Part shown: piece by piece, positions 53,149 through 62,838 of the stretch
Layout of the letters: each line of letters starts with the position of its first letter
Numbering within the stretch: the stretch's first letter is position 1
NCBI RefSeq assembly: GCF_014332695.1
Contig: NZ_MBUA01000001.1
Location: forward strand, 682,001 to 746,000
Direction of reading: 5' to 3'
DNA from: Flavihumibacter stibioxidans
GTDB taxonomy: Bacteria; Bacteroidota; Bacteroidia; Chitinophagales; Chitinophagaceae
DNA length: 64,000 nt
The notes under the pieces: generated by a model
Databases searched by the model: none
What the model saw: the letters and a program-made list of their open reading frames with translations, nothing else
What the model was told of the DNA's origin: nothing
Program-made: the position numbers and the translations under genes

Positions 53149-54576
53149 TCAGCATTCCGGTAAACTAAGCGGAATATTGATCGCCAGGCCGCCATCGGCC
53201 GTTTCCTTGTATTTACTGCTCATATCCTGGGCAGTATCCCACATGGTTTTTACCACTGCATCCAGGGAAACCTTGGCAAAGTCGGGCGCACTTTGCAATG
53301 CCAGCTGTGAAGCCGTGATGGCCTTGATAGCTCCCATGGTATTGCGTTCAATACAAGGCACTTGCACCAATCCGCCAATAGGATCACAGGTCAGTCCCAG
53401 GTGATGTTCCATTGCAATTTCAGCAGCCATCAGCGCCTGGCGCTGGGTGCCCCCCATAGATTCGGTCAGAGCTGCGGCAGCCATTGAAGATGACACCCCA
53501 ATTTCAGCCTGACAGCCACCCATAGCTGCAGAAATGGTTGATCCCTTTTTGAAAATGCTTCCGATTTCTGATGCGGTAAGAATGAACTGTGTTATGGCTG
53601 TATCTTCCTGTCCTTTGCAAAAAACTGCGAAATACTGAAGTACTGCAGGAATTACACCCGCCGCTCCATTGGTAGGAGCAGTTACCACCCTGCCGAATGA
53701 GGCGTTTTCTTCATTAACCGCCAGTGCAAAGCAACTTACCCAATCGAGGATATACTGGAAATCATGTCCACCTGCCCTGATAGCATCCACCCATTCATCG
53801 TATCCGGTATAGGACCTGCCTTTGAGGAGCTTTTTATTCAGTGAGGCAGCCCGGCGCCTTACATTCAATCCGCCCGGCAAAACCCCTTCTACATGACAAC
53901 CGCGGTAGATGCAGTTTTTCATCACCTCCCAGATCCTCATCACCCCTGCCCTGGTTTCCTCTTCTCCCCGCCAGGATTGTTCATTTTCCAGAACAATTTC
54001 ATGAATGGCCAGTCCGGTTTTACGGCACCAGTGCAACAGGTCTTCGGCATTATCAATCGGAAAGGCCAGTTGCACCTGGTCTTTACCTGAAACAAACTCA
54101 CCTTCCTGCTGTACGAAACCTCCGCCCACAGAATAATAAGTGGCCGCATGCTGTTCACCATTTTCAAAACCGGCCAGAAAGCAGACTGCATTCGGGTGAA
54201 AGGGCAGGGATTCGTTCATTAAAAAAACGATATCCTCCTGGGGATTAAATGCCACCAGGATTTCTCCGGCTAAACGAATCGCCTTTTCACTCCTGATGGT
54301 TTCAATCTTGCTGTTGATGGCTTCCACATCACAGGAAACCGGGTCTTCCCCCATTAGTCCGAGCTGAACAGCCAGGTCAGTGCCATGCCCTTTACCAGTT
54401 TTGGCAAGGGAGCCGTAAAGCAGCACTTTTACTGATATGATATCAGCAAGGGAATGTTTTTCCCTCAGGAAACGGGTAAAAGATTGTGCAGCTCTCCAGG
54501 GTCCCAGGGTATGGGAACTGGATGGGCCTACACCAATTTTGAAAATATCAAAAACAGAAATGGGTTCATATGGCAT
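53149..54576 (-). CDS. sdaA: L-serine ammonia-lyase (single-chain SdaA type)
   Basis: [4Fe-4S] serine dehydratase giving pyruvate and ammonia. 475 residues with both beta and alpha parts in one chain: [21 protein letters not shown] at the N-terminus and, in the second half, [40 protein letters not shown] and the cluster ligand region [18 protein letters not shown]. The ATG at 54576 starts right at PYEPISVFD; a TTG 9 nt upstream overlaps the FKBP stop and is less likely. It lies 5 nt downstream of the FKBP gene and is probably co-transcribed. Confidence 0.95.
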   Translation of the reverse strand: MPYEPISVFDIFKIGVGPSSSHTLGPWRAAQSFTRFLREKHSLADIISVKVLLYGSLAKTGKGHGTDLAVQLGLMGEDPVSCDVEAINSKIETIRSEKAIRLAGEILVAFNPQEDIVFLMNESLPFHPNAVCFLAGFENGEQHAATYYSVGGGFVQQEGEFVSGKDQVQLAFPIDNAEDLLHWCRKTGLAIHEIVLENEQSWRGEEETRAGVMRIWEVMKNCIYRGCHVEGVLPGGLNVRRRAASLNKKLLKGRSYTGYDEWVDAIRAGGHDFQYILDWVSCFALAVNEENASFGRVVTAPTNGAAGVIPAVLQYFAVFCKGQEDTAITQFILTASEIGSIFKKGSTISAAMGGCQAEIGVSSSMAAAALTESMGGTQRQALMAAEIAMEHHLGLTCDPIGGLVQVPCIERNTMGAIKAITASQLALQSAPDFAKVSLDAVVKTMWDTAQDMSSKYKETADGGLAINIPLSLPEC

Positions 54577-54581
54577 AAAAC

Positions 54582-55058
54582 TCAATAAAAGTCAACCAGT
54601 TCAACATCGAATACCAGTATGGAATTCGCCGGGATATTACCATAGGCAGTACAGCCGTAGGCAAGTGCAGAAGGTACGACCATTTTAATCTTACCACCTT
54701 TTTTAATTTTCGGGATAGCGATTTGCCAGCCGGGAATCAGGGTTCTCAACGCCCATCCGGTTTTGGTGGGGTCATTCTGGGAATCAAACTGGGTACCGTT
54801 GGTCATGGTACCTGAATATTTGATAAATATCTGGGAGTTCAGATTGGGTGCACCACCGGAACCTTCCTGCTGTATCTCATAATACAGGCCGCTTTCATCT
54901 TTTACAGCGGTCATATTAGCGGAACTGATATATTGAAGAATGGCAGTTTCTTCAGCCTGTGGGGCAACAGGGGTGCAGGCGGAGCTGCTTTTATTACATT
55001 GCCAGCTGGCAGCAACAGCAATCACAAGGGACAGGAATAAAACTACTTTTTTAAACAT
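54582..55058 (-). CDS. FKBP-type peptidyl-prolyl isomerase, exported
   Basis: 158-residue prolyl isomerase. From the ATG at 55058 the signal is [20 protein letters not shown] followed by Cys at 21, so it may be a lipoprotein though the box (SWQC) is atypical. The FKBP fold begins near [27 protein letters not shown] and has [45 protein letters not shown] and [13 protein letters not shown], the standard core with the active-site aromatic residues. A periplasmic foldase role is inferred. It precedes sdaA. Confidence 0.93.
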   Translation of the reverse strand: MFKKVVLFLSLVIAVAASWQCNKSSSACTPVAPQAEETAILQYISSANMTAVKDESGLYYEIQQEGSGGAPNLNSQIFIKYSGTMTNGTQFDSQNDPTKTGWALRTLIPGWQIAIPKIKKGGKIKMVVPSALAYGCTAYGNIPANSILVFDVELVDFY

Positions 55059-55149
55059 TTTCCGGTAAAATTTTGGGCGAATATAGGAATTGACAATAGT
55101 TAGACCAGCAAATAACCTGATTTGTTGCATAGAAACCGGCAGGAAACGC

Positions 55150-55458
55150 TTATTCGCCTTCTTTTTGCTTCAGTTCCCGGTATTTCTGCTCATATTGCTC
55201 CCACTGGTGCTGTTTGTAAAAAATTGCAACAAAACTGATGATCAACAATATTGCCACCAGTAAAACCAGGGGACTGGACTGGCTGCCGGATACCATATTA
55301 GCTCTTTTATACCAGCCAAGCACATAATTCAGGACGATGGGTACGCCAAACAGCAATCCCATCGGGATGCCGACCAGCAATTGCCGGAATAATTTTTTCC
55401 TGCGGTCGCGGTTGGTTTCCCAGTATAGGATAAAATCCTTTTCTTCCTGTGTCAGCAT
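55150..55458 (-). CDS. Small membrane protein of unknown function
   Basis: 102 residues with two TM helices (about 25-45 and 63-82) joined by a short loop (GWYKRANMVSGSQSSP), a charged N-terminus EEKDFILYWETNRDRRKKLF and a basic-acidic C-terminal helix (HQWEQYEQKYRELKQKEGE). I recognise no named family, but the gene is preceded by a perfect TATTTTTG element 15 nt before the ATG, which supports it being real. It lies 91 nt upstream of the FKBP start. Confidence 0.8.
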   Translation of the reverse strand: MLTQEEKDFILYWETNRDRRKKLFRQLLVGIPMGLLFGVPIVLNYVLGWYKRANMVSGSQSSPLVLLVAILLIISFVAIFYKQHQWEQYEQKYRELKQKEGE

Positions 55459-55472
55459 GGTATCTGTTTCTG

Positions 55473-55480
55473 CAAAAATA
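55473..55480 (-). promoter_or_regulatory. Likely -7 element (TATTTTTG) for the small membrane protein
   Basis: Minus-strand TATTTTTG, exact TAnnTTTG match, ending 14 nt before the ATG at 55458. Confidence 0.5.
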
Positions 55481-55531
55481 AGCAGCCAGCGGATTTTTAC
55501 TTATTTTGTGCAATAACCAACCCAATTTGCT

Positions 55532-56419
55532 TTGAAACTTGACCACTTAATAACCCAGTATCTCTATCAGCAGAAAAGAGTCAGCCTTCCGGGAATCGGC
55601 ACTTTTACCATGGAGGGCACAACCATACAATTTGACAACAAAGCAGATGCAGCCATCAGCAATGATCTCATCGAATATGTAAGGACACATACCGGGAAAA
55701 TGCATTCCCTGGCGCTTTCCGATATTGAATCCTATATCATGCTGAACAAGCAGTTCCTGAATATCGGGAAAGCACTTTATATGGAAGGAATCGGGACCCT
55801 TGTAAAAACGAAGGAAGGAAGTTTTGATTTTACTGCCGGAGACATGGTGGCTGAACGGATGGATGACATTTCCACGGAAAGCAGAAAACCTTCGGCTTTT
55901 GATGATGACCCACGTTACCAGCCTCAGTCCAATGGTTCAAGAAAATGGCTGCTGGCCCTGGGAGCATTGGCAACCATTGGCATCGTGGTTTGGGGGGGAT
56001 GGAAACTTTTTCAAAACAATCCGCAGGAACCGGAGCAGGCTGCGGCTGAGCAGGTGGTGAATCCTCCGGCAGCAGATACCCTGGTGATGGTAGCGCCGGA
56101 CAGTGCCCTCCAGTTAAGGAAGGACAGTCTCGCTATTTTGGGAACAGACAGTTCGGGGAGCAAAGGAGTATCAGGTTCTTCATTGGTATCAGTAGCAGGG
56201 AACTGGAAGTTTATCATCGAGGAGACCACCAACAAAGCAAGGGCCTTCAGGCGTTACAACCAGTTAAAGGAACTGAAGAAAAACATCCTGATGGAAACAC
56301 AGGATTCGATTAAGTTCAGGCTCTACTTTTCATTACCAGCCAGCGCTTCGGATACTGCAAGGATCAAGGATTCCCTCAGGATATTTTATGCCAGCAAGGT
56401 AAAGGTGGAGCAGTTATAA
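55532..56419 (+). CDS. HU-CCDC81-like / SPOR-like membrane protein
   Basis: 295-residue protein starting at TTG 55532 (ttg-aaa-ctt). The N-terminal part (1-38: LDHLITQYLYQQKRVSLPGIG then TFTME) and the following stretch up to about 105 match the CCDC81-like HU domains 1 and 2 of Bacteroidota. One TM helix (about 133-152, WLLALGALATIGIVVWGG) separates it from a periplasmic part with a Pro/Ala/Gln-rich linker and a C-terminal fold (NWKFIIEETTNKARAFRRYN... IFYASKVKVEQL) resembling SPOR in layout, a domain that binds denuded glycan strands. A division or cell-wall positioning role is inferred. It diverges from the small membrane protein and converges with the sugar transferase gene. Confidence 0.82.
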   Translation: MKLDHLITQYLYQQKRVSLPGIGTFTMEGTTIQFDNKADAAISNDLIEYVRTHTGKMHSLALSDIESYIMLNKQFLNIGKALYMEGIGTLVKTKEGSFDFTAGDMVAERMDDISTESRKPSAFDDDPRYQPQSNGSRKWLLALGALATIGIVVWGGWKLFQNNPQEPEQAAAEQVVNPPAADTLVMVAPDSALQLRKDSLAILGTDSSGSKGVSGSSLVSVAGNWKFIIEETTNKARAFRRYNQLKELKKNILMETQDSIKFRLYFSLPASASDTARIKDSLRIFYASKVKVEQL

Positions 56420-56428
56420 TGGTGACGG

Positions 56429-57814
56429 TCAGAAGGCGTTCCTGTCGCCTTTAATGGAAAGAAAGACAGTCAGGAATATGATCTTTATGTCCAGCCAGAG
56501 GGTCCAGTTTTCCATATACCAGATATCGTATTCGATTCTTTTCTGGAGGTGCAGGTTGTCAGTAATTTCGCCCCTGAAACCGTTTACCTGTGCCCAGCCG
56601 GTAACCCCGGGTTTCACGAAGTGACGGATCATATATTGCTTGTACAGGTTTGAAAAATCTTCTGTGTGCTTCAGCATGTGGGGCCTGGGACCCACCACAG
56701 ACATATCGCCCAGAAATACATTAAAGAACTGCGGCAGTTCATCAATATTGGTTTTGCGCATGATTCTCCCGAGCCTGGTTACACGTGAATCGTTGCGCGA
56801 TACCTGTTTTTCATTGGCCTCCGTGTTTAACCTGAGGCTCCGGAATTTAATACAACGGAAAGGGCGGTTGTTCTTTCCGGACCGCATCTGTGTAAAGAAA
56901 ACCGGGCCTTTTGAGCCAAGTTTGATCAGCAGCGCCATCAGCGGAATGAGCCAGGAAAGAAGCAAAATAATAACAATACTGCTGAAAGCTATATCAAACA
57001 ACCGTTTCTTGATACGATTGCCTGTATCTTCCAAAGGTTCATTTCGCAGTGATAATACCGGGATATTGTCAACGAAATCAACATAAATATTCCGGTTAAC
57101 AAAGATCTTGTAATCCGGAACAAACTTAAAATGTACAAATTCCTTTTCGGCTGATTTTGCCAGTTCGTACAGATCAGGAAAATGTTCAGGCGCAAGTGTT
57201 GAATATATTTCCGTTACCTGGTTTTCCTTTACAAATGCCATACAATCTTTCAACCCGCCCGTAATCGGGAACTCGGGGTTATCCCCCACCCTTTCCTGGT
57301 CTTCAAAGAATCCGGCCACATTCACAAATTTGGATTCCTCCTGGAAATACCTCAGCAGACGCCTGGAAATGTCATTGTATCCCAGGATGACAACATTTTT
57401 CTGCAACCTGAATTTATTCCTGAGTGAGAAGATCAGCAGGTTGAAAAATATCCGGTTAATGCTGAGGATCACACCAAATCCGACAATAACGAACAAAATA
57501 TAAAGCCTCGAATACTGGAAATGATACAGAAATATGAAAAGGAAAAGTATCAACAGGGTAATGAGGTAGCTTTTGATAGTCCGTTTGTAAAAACTTTCAA
57601 AATCGAGCCAGTCTTTAGCCAGGTACAGGTTGGTCAGGTAAACAGCACTCAACCAAGACAGGTTAATAACGGCGAAGAATACATGATATTCCAGCACCTC
57701 GAAGGCATTTGCCCTATCCAGGTAATAGCTGACCAATAAGAGCACGAGGTTTAGTGAGATTATATCCCATAACCATAGCATCGTGCGGTAAAATATGTAA
57801 GACAGCTTATTCAT
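56429..57814 (-). CDS. Polyprenyl-phosphate sugar-1-phosphate transferase (WcaJ/WbaP type)
   Basis: 461-residue initiating glycosyltransferase that moves a sugar-1-P from a UDP-sugar to undecaprenyl phosphate, the first step of an exopolysaccharide. The N-terminal half has four TM helices and a Rossmann-like domain (VVILGYNDISRRLLRYFQEE). The catalytic bac_transf part begins KKRLFDIAFSSIVIILLLSW, then GPVFFTQMRSGKNNRPFRCIKFRSLR, the Asp-Glu-Leu-Pro motif in RKTNIDELPQFFNVFLGDMS and VVGPRPHM. First sugar unknown (Glc, Gal or GlcNAc). It is the 3'-most gene of the minus-strand cluster. Confidence 0.93.
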   Translation of the reverse strand: MNKLSYIFYRTMLWLWDIISLNLVLLLVSYYLDRANAFEVLEYHVFFAVINLSWLSAVYLTNLYLAKDWLDFESFYKRTIKSYLITLLILFLFIFLYHFQYSRLYILFVIVGFGVILSINRIFFNLLIFSLRNKFRLQKNVVILGYNDISRRLLRYFQEESKFVNVAGFFEDQERVGDNPEFPITGGLKDCMAFVKENQVTEIYSTLAPEHFPDLYELAKSAEKEFVHFKFVPDYKIFVNRNIYVDFVDNIPVLSLRNEPLEDTGNRIKKRLFDIAFSSIVIILLLSWLIPLMALLIKLGSKGPVFFTQMRSGKNNRPFRCIKFRSLRLNTEANEKQVSRNDSRVTRLGRIMRKTNIDELPQFFNVFLGDMSVVGPRPHMLKHTEDFSNLYKQYMIRHFVKPGVTGWAQVNGFRGEITDNLHLQKRIEYDIWYMENWTLWLDIKIIFLTVFLSIKGDRNAF

Positions 57815-57844
57815 AAAAAGGTAAAGGCGTCCCGGACCGAATAA

Positions 57845-58939
57845 TTATGAAATATAAAGGTCTTCCAGTTTACTAACAATTCTTTCTGCGGTTTTCCCAT
57901 CCCAGAGTGGCGGAATCGCTCCTTTTTTCCAGTTACCCGACATGACTTTATCGAGGTAGGGAACCAGTTTGGCAGGATCTGTACCTACCAGTTCATTGGT
58001 ACCCATGGTAATGGTTTCAGGCCTTTCAGTGGAATCGCGCATAGTCATGCAGGGTACTCCCAGGACTGTTGCTTCTTCGGTAATACCCCCGGAATCGGTG
58101 ATGATGGCAAGGGCGTTTTTAACCATGTAAATAAACTCCAGGTATGGCATAGGTTCCGCCAGGACCAGTTTCGGGTTATTAAAACCGATGCCGTCCAGAA
58201 TCTTTTTTGTTCTGGGGTGAACCGGGAACACCACGGGCAAATCGCCGGTGCATTGCATGATAGTTGACAGGAGATGGTCCAGGTTGGCAGGATCATCCAC
58301 GTTGGCCGGGCGGTGCAGGGTAAGCAGGAAATATTTTCCGGACTGCAGGTTTTGGTCATCCCACAACGCGGGTTTCAACAACCTTTCCAGGTTGCCAATC
58401 AGGGAATCAATCATGGTATTACCCACAAAATGGATCCTTTCCTCCCCAACACCGGAATGGCGCAGGTGCTGGTTGGCCACTTCACTGGTAGTGAAAAAAT
58501 GATCGGTTATGGAATCCGTAACGATCCGGTTGATTTCTTCGGGCATGGTCATATCCCCCGAACGGATGCCTGCTTCAACGTGTACGGCATCAATACATAA
58601 TTTCTTGGCGGTAATGGTGCAGGCCATGGTGGATGTAACATCCCCCACCACCAAAATAAGGTTGGGTCTGTGTTCCATAAGTTCCTTTTCGAAACGAACC
58701 ATGATGGCAGCTGTCTGCTCTGCCTGGGTTCCACCCCCTGCCTCAAGGTTGGCATGAGGCTCAGGAATGCCCAATTGGTCAAAGAAGTCAGCACTCATTT
58801 TTTTATCATAATGCTGTCCGGTATGAACCAGACGGTATTCGATGGCAGCGCCTAATGAGTTTCGTTTCTGGATCGCTTTGATAATCGGCGAAATCTTCAT
58901 AAAGTTCGGGCGAGCCCCTGCAACTATCGTAATCTTCAT
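57845..58939 (-). CDS. wecB: UDP-N-acetylglucosamine 2-epimerase (non-hydrolysing)
   Basis: Makes UDP-ManNAc (or a related 2-epimer) for surface polysaccharide. 364 residues with the family opening TIVAGARPNFMKISPIIKA, VHTGQHYDKKMS, VVGDVTSTMACTITAKKL, HVEAGIRSGDMTMPEEINR and late ITDSGGITEEATVLGVPCMTMRDSTERPET. It lies in the exopolysaccharide operon between the initiating transferase and the unassigned barrel-like protein, so its product probably enters the repeat unit. Confidence 0.95.
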   Translation of the reverse strand: MKITIVAGARPNFMKISPIIKAIQKRNSLGAAIEYRLVHTGQHYDKKMSADFFDQLGIPEPHANLEAGGGTQAEQTAAIMVRFEKELMEHRPNLILVVGDVTSTMACTITAKKLCIDAVHVEAGIRSGDMTMPEEINRIVTDSITDHFFTTSEVANQHLRHSGVGEERIHFVGNTMIDSLIGNLERLLKPALWDDQNLQSGKYFLLTLHRPANVDDPANLDHLLSTIMQCTGDLPVVFPVHPRTKKILDGIGFNNPKLVLAEPMPYLEFIYMVKNALAIITDSGGITEEATVLGVPCMTMRDSTERPETITMGTNELVGTDPAKLVPYLDKVMSGNWKKGAIPPLWDGKTAERIVSKLEDLYIS

Positions 58940-58949
58940 TTTCTATGCT

Positions 58950-59825
58950 TTATATAGTTGGGCGAAATACTCCATCGTAATGATGGATAAGTGACGCGGT
59001 ATCATTTATATTGGTTTTGGAAGAAGCCCCGAAAAGAATAGATTCGATATTAGGTAATCCGCAAACATATTCAATGGCTTCCCTGGGCGACACGGCCCCG
59101 CCGGCCAGCACCTGCATGGCAATGGCACGGAACTGACGGGTGCGAAGGGTTTCCTCATAAAGTTCCTTACCGCCAGACATCCTGAAACCTGCTTTGTTAA
59201 TGGATGAGCAGATGATCGGATTTTGAATTCCGGCTGATTCGAGTACATCCAGCAGTTTCGGCATATTCATGGTAATAAAACCAGCCTCTGCATTGTATTT
59301 CTTCTGAACATAATGGTGGAATGCAACCAACACATCCTTCATACCCAGTCCCAGCAGCAGGTCGGTAATAACGTTCTGCAGGAAAATAACCGGTGTATTA
59401 ATGCCCTTGAACATTTTCATCTCAGCATCGATCAGGAGTTCCATGATAGACAGGAAATCCTTGGACAAAAAGGCCACCCCTCCTTTAAACAGAGAACCAA
59501 AGAAATTGCCCGGAACATATTGTTTTATAGTACCGGTAATTCCCAGTTCAGTTACCGCATTGGCATATTTATGTGCATAAGGCATGCAGGGGTATATCTT
59601 GAAATCACGGTATTTATCAGGTTGGGAACGGATGACTTCGCAAATGTTGGCAATCCTGTCGTGTGTGGTACACATGAAAGTATTGATTCCTGCTTCCATG
59701 GCATAGTCCAGCGTGCGAATAATGGCAGCATCTTCCTTGAACCTGATAGACTGGGCCATTGATTTTTCATCCGAAATATGGTTGACAGCAAAAAACTGGT
59801 TGTCGCCGAATAAAATTCTTTCCAT
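58950..59825 (-). CDS. Unassigned TIM-barrel-like protein of the polysaccharide cluster
   Basis: 291 residues from the ATG at 59825. I do not recognise a named family. The sequence reads like a (beta/alpha)8 protein related in outline to aldo/keto reductases: an early ERILFGDNQFFAVNHIS strand, LDYAMEAGINTFMCTTHDR, several alternating strand/helix blocks and an ending IESILFGASSKTNINDTASL like the cofactor-binding end of AKRs. The usual AKR catalytic tetrad (Asp-Tyr-Lys-His) is not evident to me. The gene fits between wecB and a Gfo/Idh dehydrogenase with gaps of 5 and 10 nt, suggesting action on the same nucleotide sugar. Confidence 0.8.
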   Translation of the reverse strand: MERILFGDNQFFAVNHISDEKSMAQSIRFKEDAAIIRTLDYAMEAGINTFMCTTHDRIANICEVIRSQPDKYRDFKIYPCMPYAHKYANAVTELGITGTIKQYVPGNFFGSLFKGGVAFLSKDFLSIMELLIDAEMKMFKGINTPVIFLQNVITDLLLGLGMKDVLVAFHHYVQKKYNAEAGFITMNMPKLLDVLESAGIQNPIICSSINKAGFRMSGGKELYEETLRTRQFRAIAMQVLAGGAVSPREAIEYVCGLPNIESILFGASSKTNINDTASLIHHYDGVFRPTI

Positions 59826-59830
59826 CTTTA

Positions 59831-60841
59831 TCAAGGTTGAGCTTTTCTGATTAAGGATATGGCATTGTCTGTTTGGGCCGCGGACTCAAAAGAATTGAGC
59901 AGGTTGGGCACCTTGCCCTCTACTGCTTTTATAAAATGGTCCATCTGAGCAGAATATTCTTCTCCCCGCAGGTAGTAATCTACAGAAGGAGTCAGGTCGG
60001 TAACATATTTCACATTCCAGCCTCTTGAATATCCAGCAGGACAGGCCGCATCCTTGAAATATACTTTGAGTTCATTGGCATCGCTGACAATTTTCCCTTT
60101 CTTACCGTTAATAGTAACCGAAGTGGTCATTTTCCGGAAAGTATCATCACTCCAGTTAACTGAAAGGAGACCCGACACTCCATTTTGGAGTTGCATCATG
60201 GCGAATACGGCATCATCTACATTCCTGGAAAATACTGACTTCAGCATGCTTGCCTGAACAGATTGTACGGGTGATACCAGGTAGTTGACAAGGTCAATCA
60301 CATGTGAGGCGTAATCCATCAGGCAGCCTCCTCCTTCTTCAGGATTCGACCTCCAGGTGTCACCTTTGGCCTTAACCACCACGGGTCCGTATGCCTGCCC
60401 CATAAAATGATAAATCTCGCCAATGGCGCCGGCTTCCAGCAGTTTCTTAACCTCGGTGAATGTGCCTACAAATTTATTGTGGTACCCTACCTGGTTAACC
60501 AGCTTTTTCTCCTTAGCCATCCGGATCAATTCCACCCCTTCCTCCGGTTTTAAACAGAATGGTTTTTCAACGAACACGTGAATTCCAAGTTGCAGTAATT
60601 CTGCCACCATGGAAGCATGAAACCTGGTAGGAACAGCCACTACAACAGCATCTGGTTTTGCCTGTGACAGCATTTTCTTATAATCCGTAAAACAGGGAAA
60701 CGGGCTATACTTTTCCATTGCCTCAATTACCATTTTCGAGGTGTCACAGACCCCTACCACATTCACATCCGGATGGGCGCCCAGGATGGCAAGATGGGAG
60801 ATGCCCATTTTTCCGGCTCCTATCAATCCTACATTTACCAT
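59831..60841 (-). CDS. Gfo/Idh/MocA family NAD(P)-dependent dehydrogenase
   Basis: 336-residue sugar dehydrogenase. N-terminal Rossmann fold: GLIGAGKMGISHLAILGAHP and VVVAVPTRFHASMV, FVEKPFCLKPEEG (the Lys of EKP is the catalytic Lys). The C-terminal sheet domain carries DYASHVIDLVNYLV with the catalytic His. In polysaccharide loci such enzymes oxidise or reduce UDP-sugars at C3 or C4. It overlaps the next gene's stop by one base and is followed 5 nt later by the unassigned barrel gene, pointing to a two-step reaction; substrate unknown. Confidence 0.93.
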   Translation of the reverse strand: MVNVGLIGAGKMGISHLAILGAHPDVNVVGVCDTSKMVIEAMEKYSPFPCFTDYKKMLSQAKPDAVVVAVPTRFHASMVAELLQLGIHVFVEKPFCLKPEEGVELIRMAKEKKLVNQVGYHNKFVGTFTEVKKLLEAGAIGEIYHFMGQAYGPVVVKAKGDTWRSNPEEGGGCLMDYASHVIDLVNYLVSPVQSVQASMLKSVFSRNVDDAVFAMMQLQNGVSGLLSVNWSDDTFRKMTTSVTINGKKGKIVSDANELKVYFKDAACPAGYSRGWNVKYVTDLTPSVDYYLRGEEYSAQMDHFIKAVEGKVPNLLNSFESAAQTDNAISLIRKAQP

Positions 60842-61866
60842 TACTTACTGTATTTTAAGATTTCATTTATAAACATATCATATGCCTGCCTGCCTTTATC
60901 CATCAGCTGGAGATCAGGATCTTTATTCTCGAGTGATTCTATAAAGTACTGTACCTTTTTTGGTTCAATGTTTGGTTCGTGCAGCATCAATCCTTTTTCC
61001 AGAAGGAACTTGTCAACCTCCAGTAATTCATCCTGGTAAACCGAGATCGTTGGTATGCCAAGAATTGCCAGTTCCCTTGTCATGGAACCACCAGCACCAA
61101 TGAACAATGTACATTCCCTGGCTATCTGGTCAAAATGCATCGGTTTTTCAGGCACCCTGATGGCCGAGAATTTTGACTGGCGATAATGTTCCAACTGGGT
61201 TTTATCCCTTGGCAGGATGGTAATTGAATACTTGTCCTGAAGGGCTTCCAGGGTACTGTCAAGGAAATTAAGCCCCCCCTTATAATATTGTGCGGTCAGT
61301 GGTTCCGGCCTTACGTAGATTGTTTTATTGTCGGGAGGATTTGCTTTCCTTGCCGCGTGGATCTCTGCACCTTTCTGCCAGAGATAAATTCCTTCTTTCA
61401 CGCCGGGATATTGCCTGATCCGCTTCCTGGACCCGCCCTTTTTGACAATTTTCTCAACCGGCAGGTTTTCAGGGATCAGCACCAGGCTGGCAAACATGAA
61501 ACAGGGTATATTACCCATCGCATGTTCATTATCGTTAGTATAGATGGATGGTATTCCCAGGAGTTTAGCCACCACCGGCGAATGAAAAGAACTTTGCGAA
61601 ACGGCAAGATCGATATTTTTTTGCTTCAGGAATTTTTTCAATTGGAAGACCCTGATGGGATAGCCAAAGATCTTTTTGTACAGGTTTTTCCCATAGTGTT
61701 CTCCTATTACATGATGCTCCAGGTTTTTCTGCTTCAGTAGATCGATGGTATTGGCAAGCGGACGGCAGGTAATCAGTATCTCGTGCCCCCTTGATTCAAG
61801 GTCACGGATCATGTCGTGAAACATGTTGATATGGGGCGAATTCGAGAGGTCAAACCAGATTTTCAT
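60841..61866 (-). CDS. DUF354 family protein (GT-B-like)
   Basis: 341-residue protein of the DUF354 family, which has a glycosyltransferase-B or UDP-GlcNAc-epimerase-like outline and occurs in surface-polysaccharide loci. Family opening KIWFDLSNSPHINMFHDMI, LAVSQSSFHSPVVAKLLGIPSI, NDNEHAMGNIP, KTIYVRPEPLTAQYY and the sugar-nucleotide-site segment FIGAGGSMTRELAILGIPTI are visible. Probably a glycosyltransferase using a nucleotide sugar made by the neighbouring enzymes; not proven. Start and stop are tightly packed with both neighbours. Confidence 0.88.
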   Translation of the reverse strand: MKIWFDLSNSPHINMFHDMIRDLESRGHEILITCRPLANTIDLLKQKNLEHHVIGEHYGKNLYKKIFGYPIRVFQLKKFLKQKNIDLAVSQSSFHSPVVAKLLGIPSIYTNDNEHAMGNIPCFMFASLVLIPENLPVEKIVKKGGSRKRIRQYPGVKEGIYLWQKGAEIHAARKANPPDNKTIYVRPEPLTAQYYKGGLNFLDSTLEALQDKYSITILPRDKTQLEHYRQSKFSAIRVPEKPMHFDQIARECTLFIGAGGSMTRELAILGIPTISVYQDELLEVDKFLLEKGLMLHEPNIEPKKVQYFIESLENKDPDLQLMDKGRQAYDMFINEILKYSK

Positions 61867-61869
61867 GGG

Positions 61870-62835
61870 TCAATTTTGATTCTTTAGCCTGTTTGCAATA
61901 CTATCAGCTACCTGCCGGGAAAAAATATCAGCCCCCTTTGCATTCAGGTGTACATTGTCTGAATACAGTTTATTGTCTGACACAAATGGTTCCGTGCCAG
62001 AAAAATCCAGGAATGGAACACCTTGTTCCGATGCTATTTTCCGGGCGATACTTACAGAATAATTGTTGCCTATATTCTCAAGATAAGCCGGGGAAAAGAC
62101 TACATATAAGTTGATGCCCTCCTTTTTACAGGTGGACATAATTTCTTCAAAAGTCTGCAATTTCAGTGAATCAAGCCCATACTCTATTCTTTCGGACCTC
62201 TTTTTCACTGAATCTGTCATCACTGCATCAATGGGAAGGTATCCTTTGATCTCCGGTTCCCTGACCTTATCGAAACCAAGGTTGCCATTGAGGACAGGCA
62301 AAATAAGGGAATTGTAGGGATATACTTTTGACACCAGTTTCACTGGTTCAAATGGGCTTCTCAGATTGATGAGTTCTTCTAACTCGGGATGAGTATCATG
62401 ATAGGGCAGGAAAACTGAGAGCCGGTCGTAACTGTCCTGAACTGGTTTGAATTCATCGTAAAGTATATCCAGCACAACAACCTGGGGTTTATATCTCCTT
62501 AGCACCCCTTTGAGGATGCCGTAATGATAAAAGATATGGTTGCCCTTCTGGCCGGCATTGTATACAGTACGGTTCATTGCTACCTGCATGACATCCGGAT
62601 TATAATGCCTGCTGGCCCGGGAAGATCCCAGTACGAGTACCTGTGCAGTTGTACTGTCCAGTGCATAGGTTGTTCTGTATAATGAACCGGAGTCCTGCCT
62701 GAAATAAAAATAACGCATAACCTGGCCGACTGCGAAGTCCACCAGGAAGACTGCAAGGAAAAACAGCAGTGTTCTTTTTACAAACCTGAAAATGTCCTGT
62801 TTTTCCATATTCGACCATTTAGAAATAAGATCCAT
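61870..62835 (-). CDS. Membrane-anchored SGNH-hydrolase-like protein, acyl transfer partner
   Basis: 321 residues with an N-terminal TM anchor (about 19-38) and a periplasmic domain. SGNH-type features: block I LVLGSSRASRHYNP (Ser in GSS), an Asn/Gly-containing middle (YNAGQKGNHIFYHYG) and block V DNVHLNAKGADIFS with Asp and His. It lies 3 nt after the MBOAT gene, as AlgJ/AlgX or DltD-like partners do; together they should move acyl groups, usually acetyl, onto the polysaccharide. An ATG at 62808 could be the true start; the one at 62835 is given. Confidence 0.83.
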   Translation of the reverse strand: MDLISKWSNMEKQDIFRFVKRTLLFFLAVFLVDFAVGQVMRYFYFRQDSGSLYRTTYALDSTTAQVLVLGSSRASRHYNPDVMQVAMNRTVYNAGQKGNHIFYHYGILKGVLRRYKPQVVVLDILYDEFKPVQDSYDRLSVFLPYHDTHPELEELINLRSPFEPVKLVSKVYPYNSLILPVLNGNLGFDKVREPEIKGYLPIDAVMTDSVKKRSERIEYGLDSLKLQTFEEIMSTCKKEGINLYVVFSPAYLENIGNNYSVSIARKIASEQGVPFLDFSGTEPFVSDNKLYSDNVHLNAKGADIFSRQVADSIANRLKNQN

Positions 62836-62838
62836 TTA

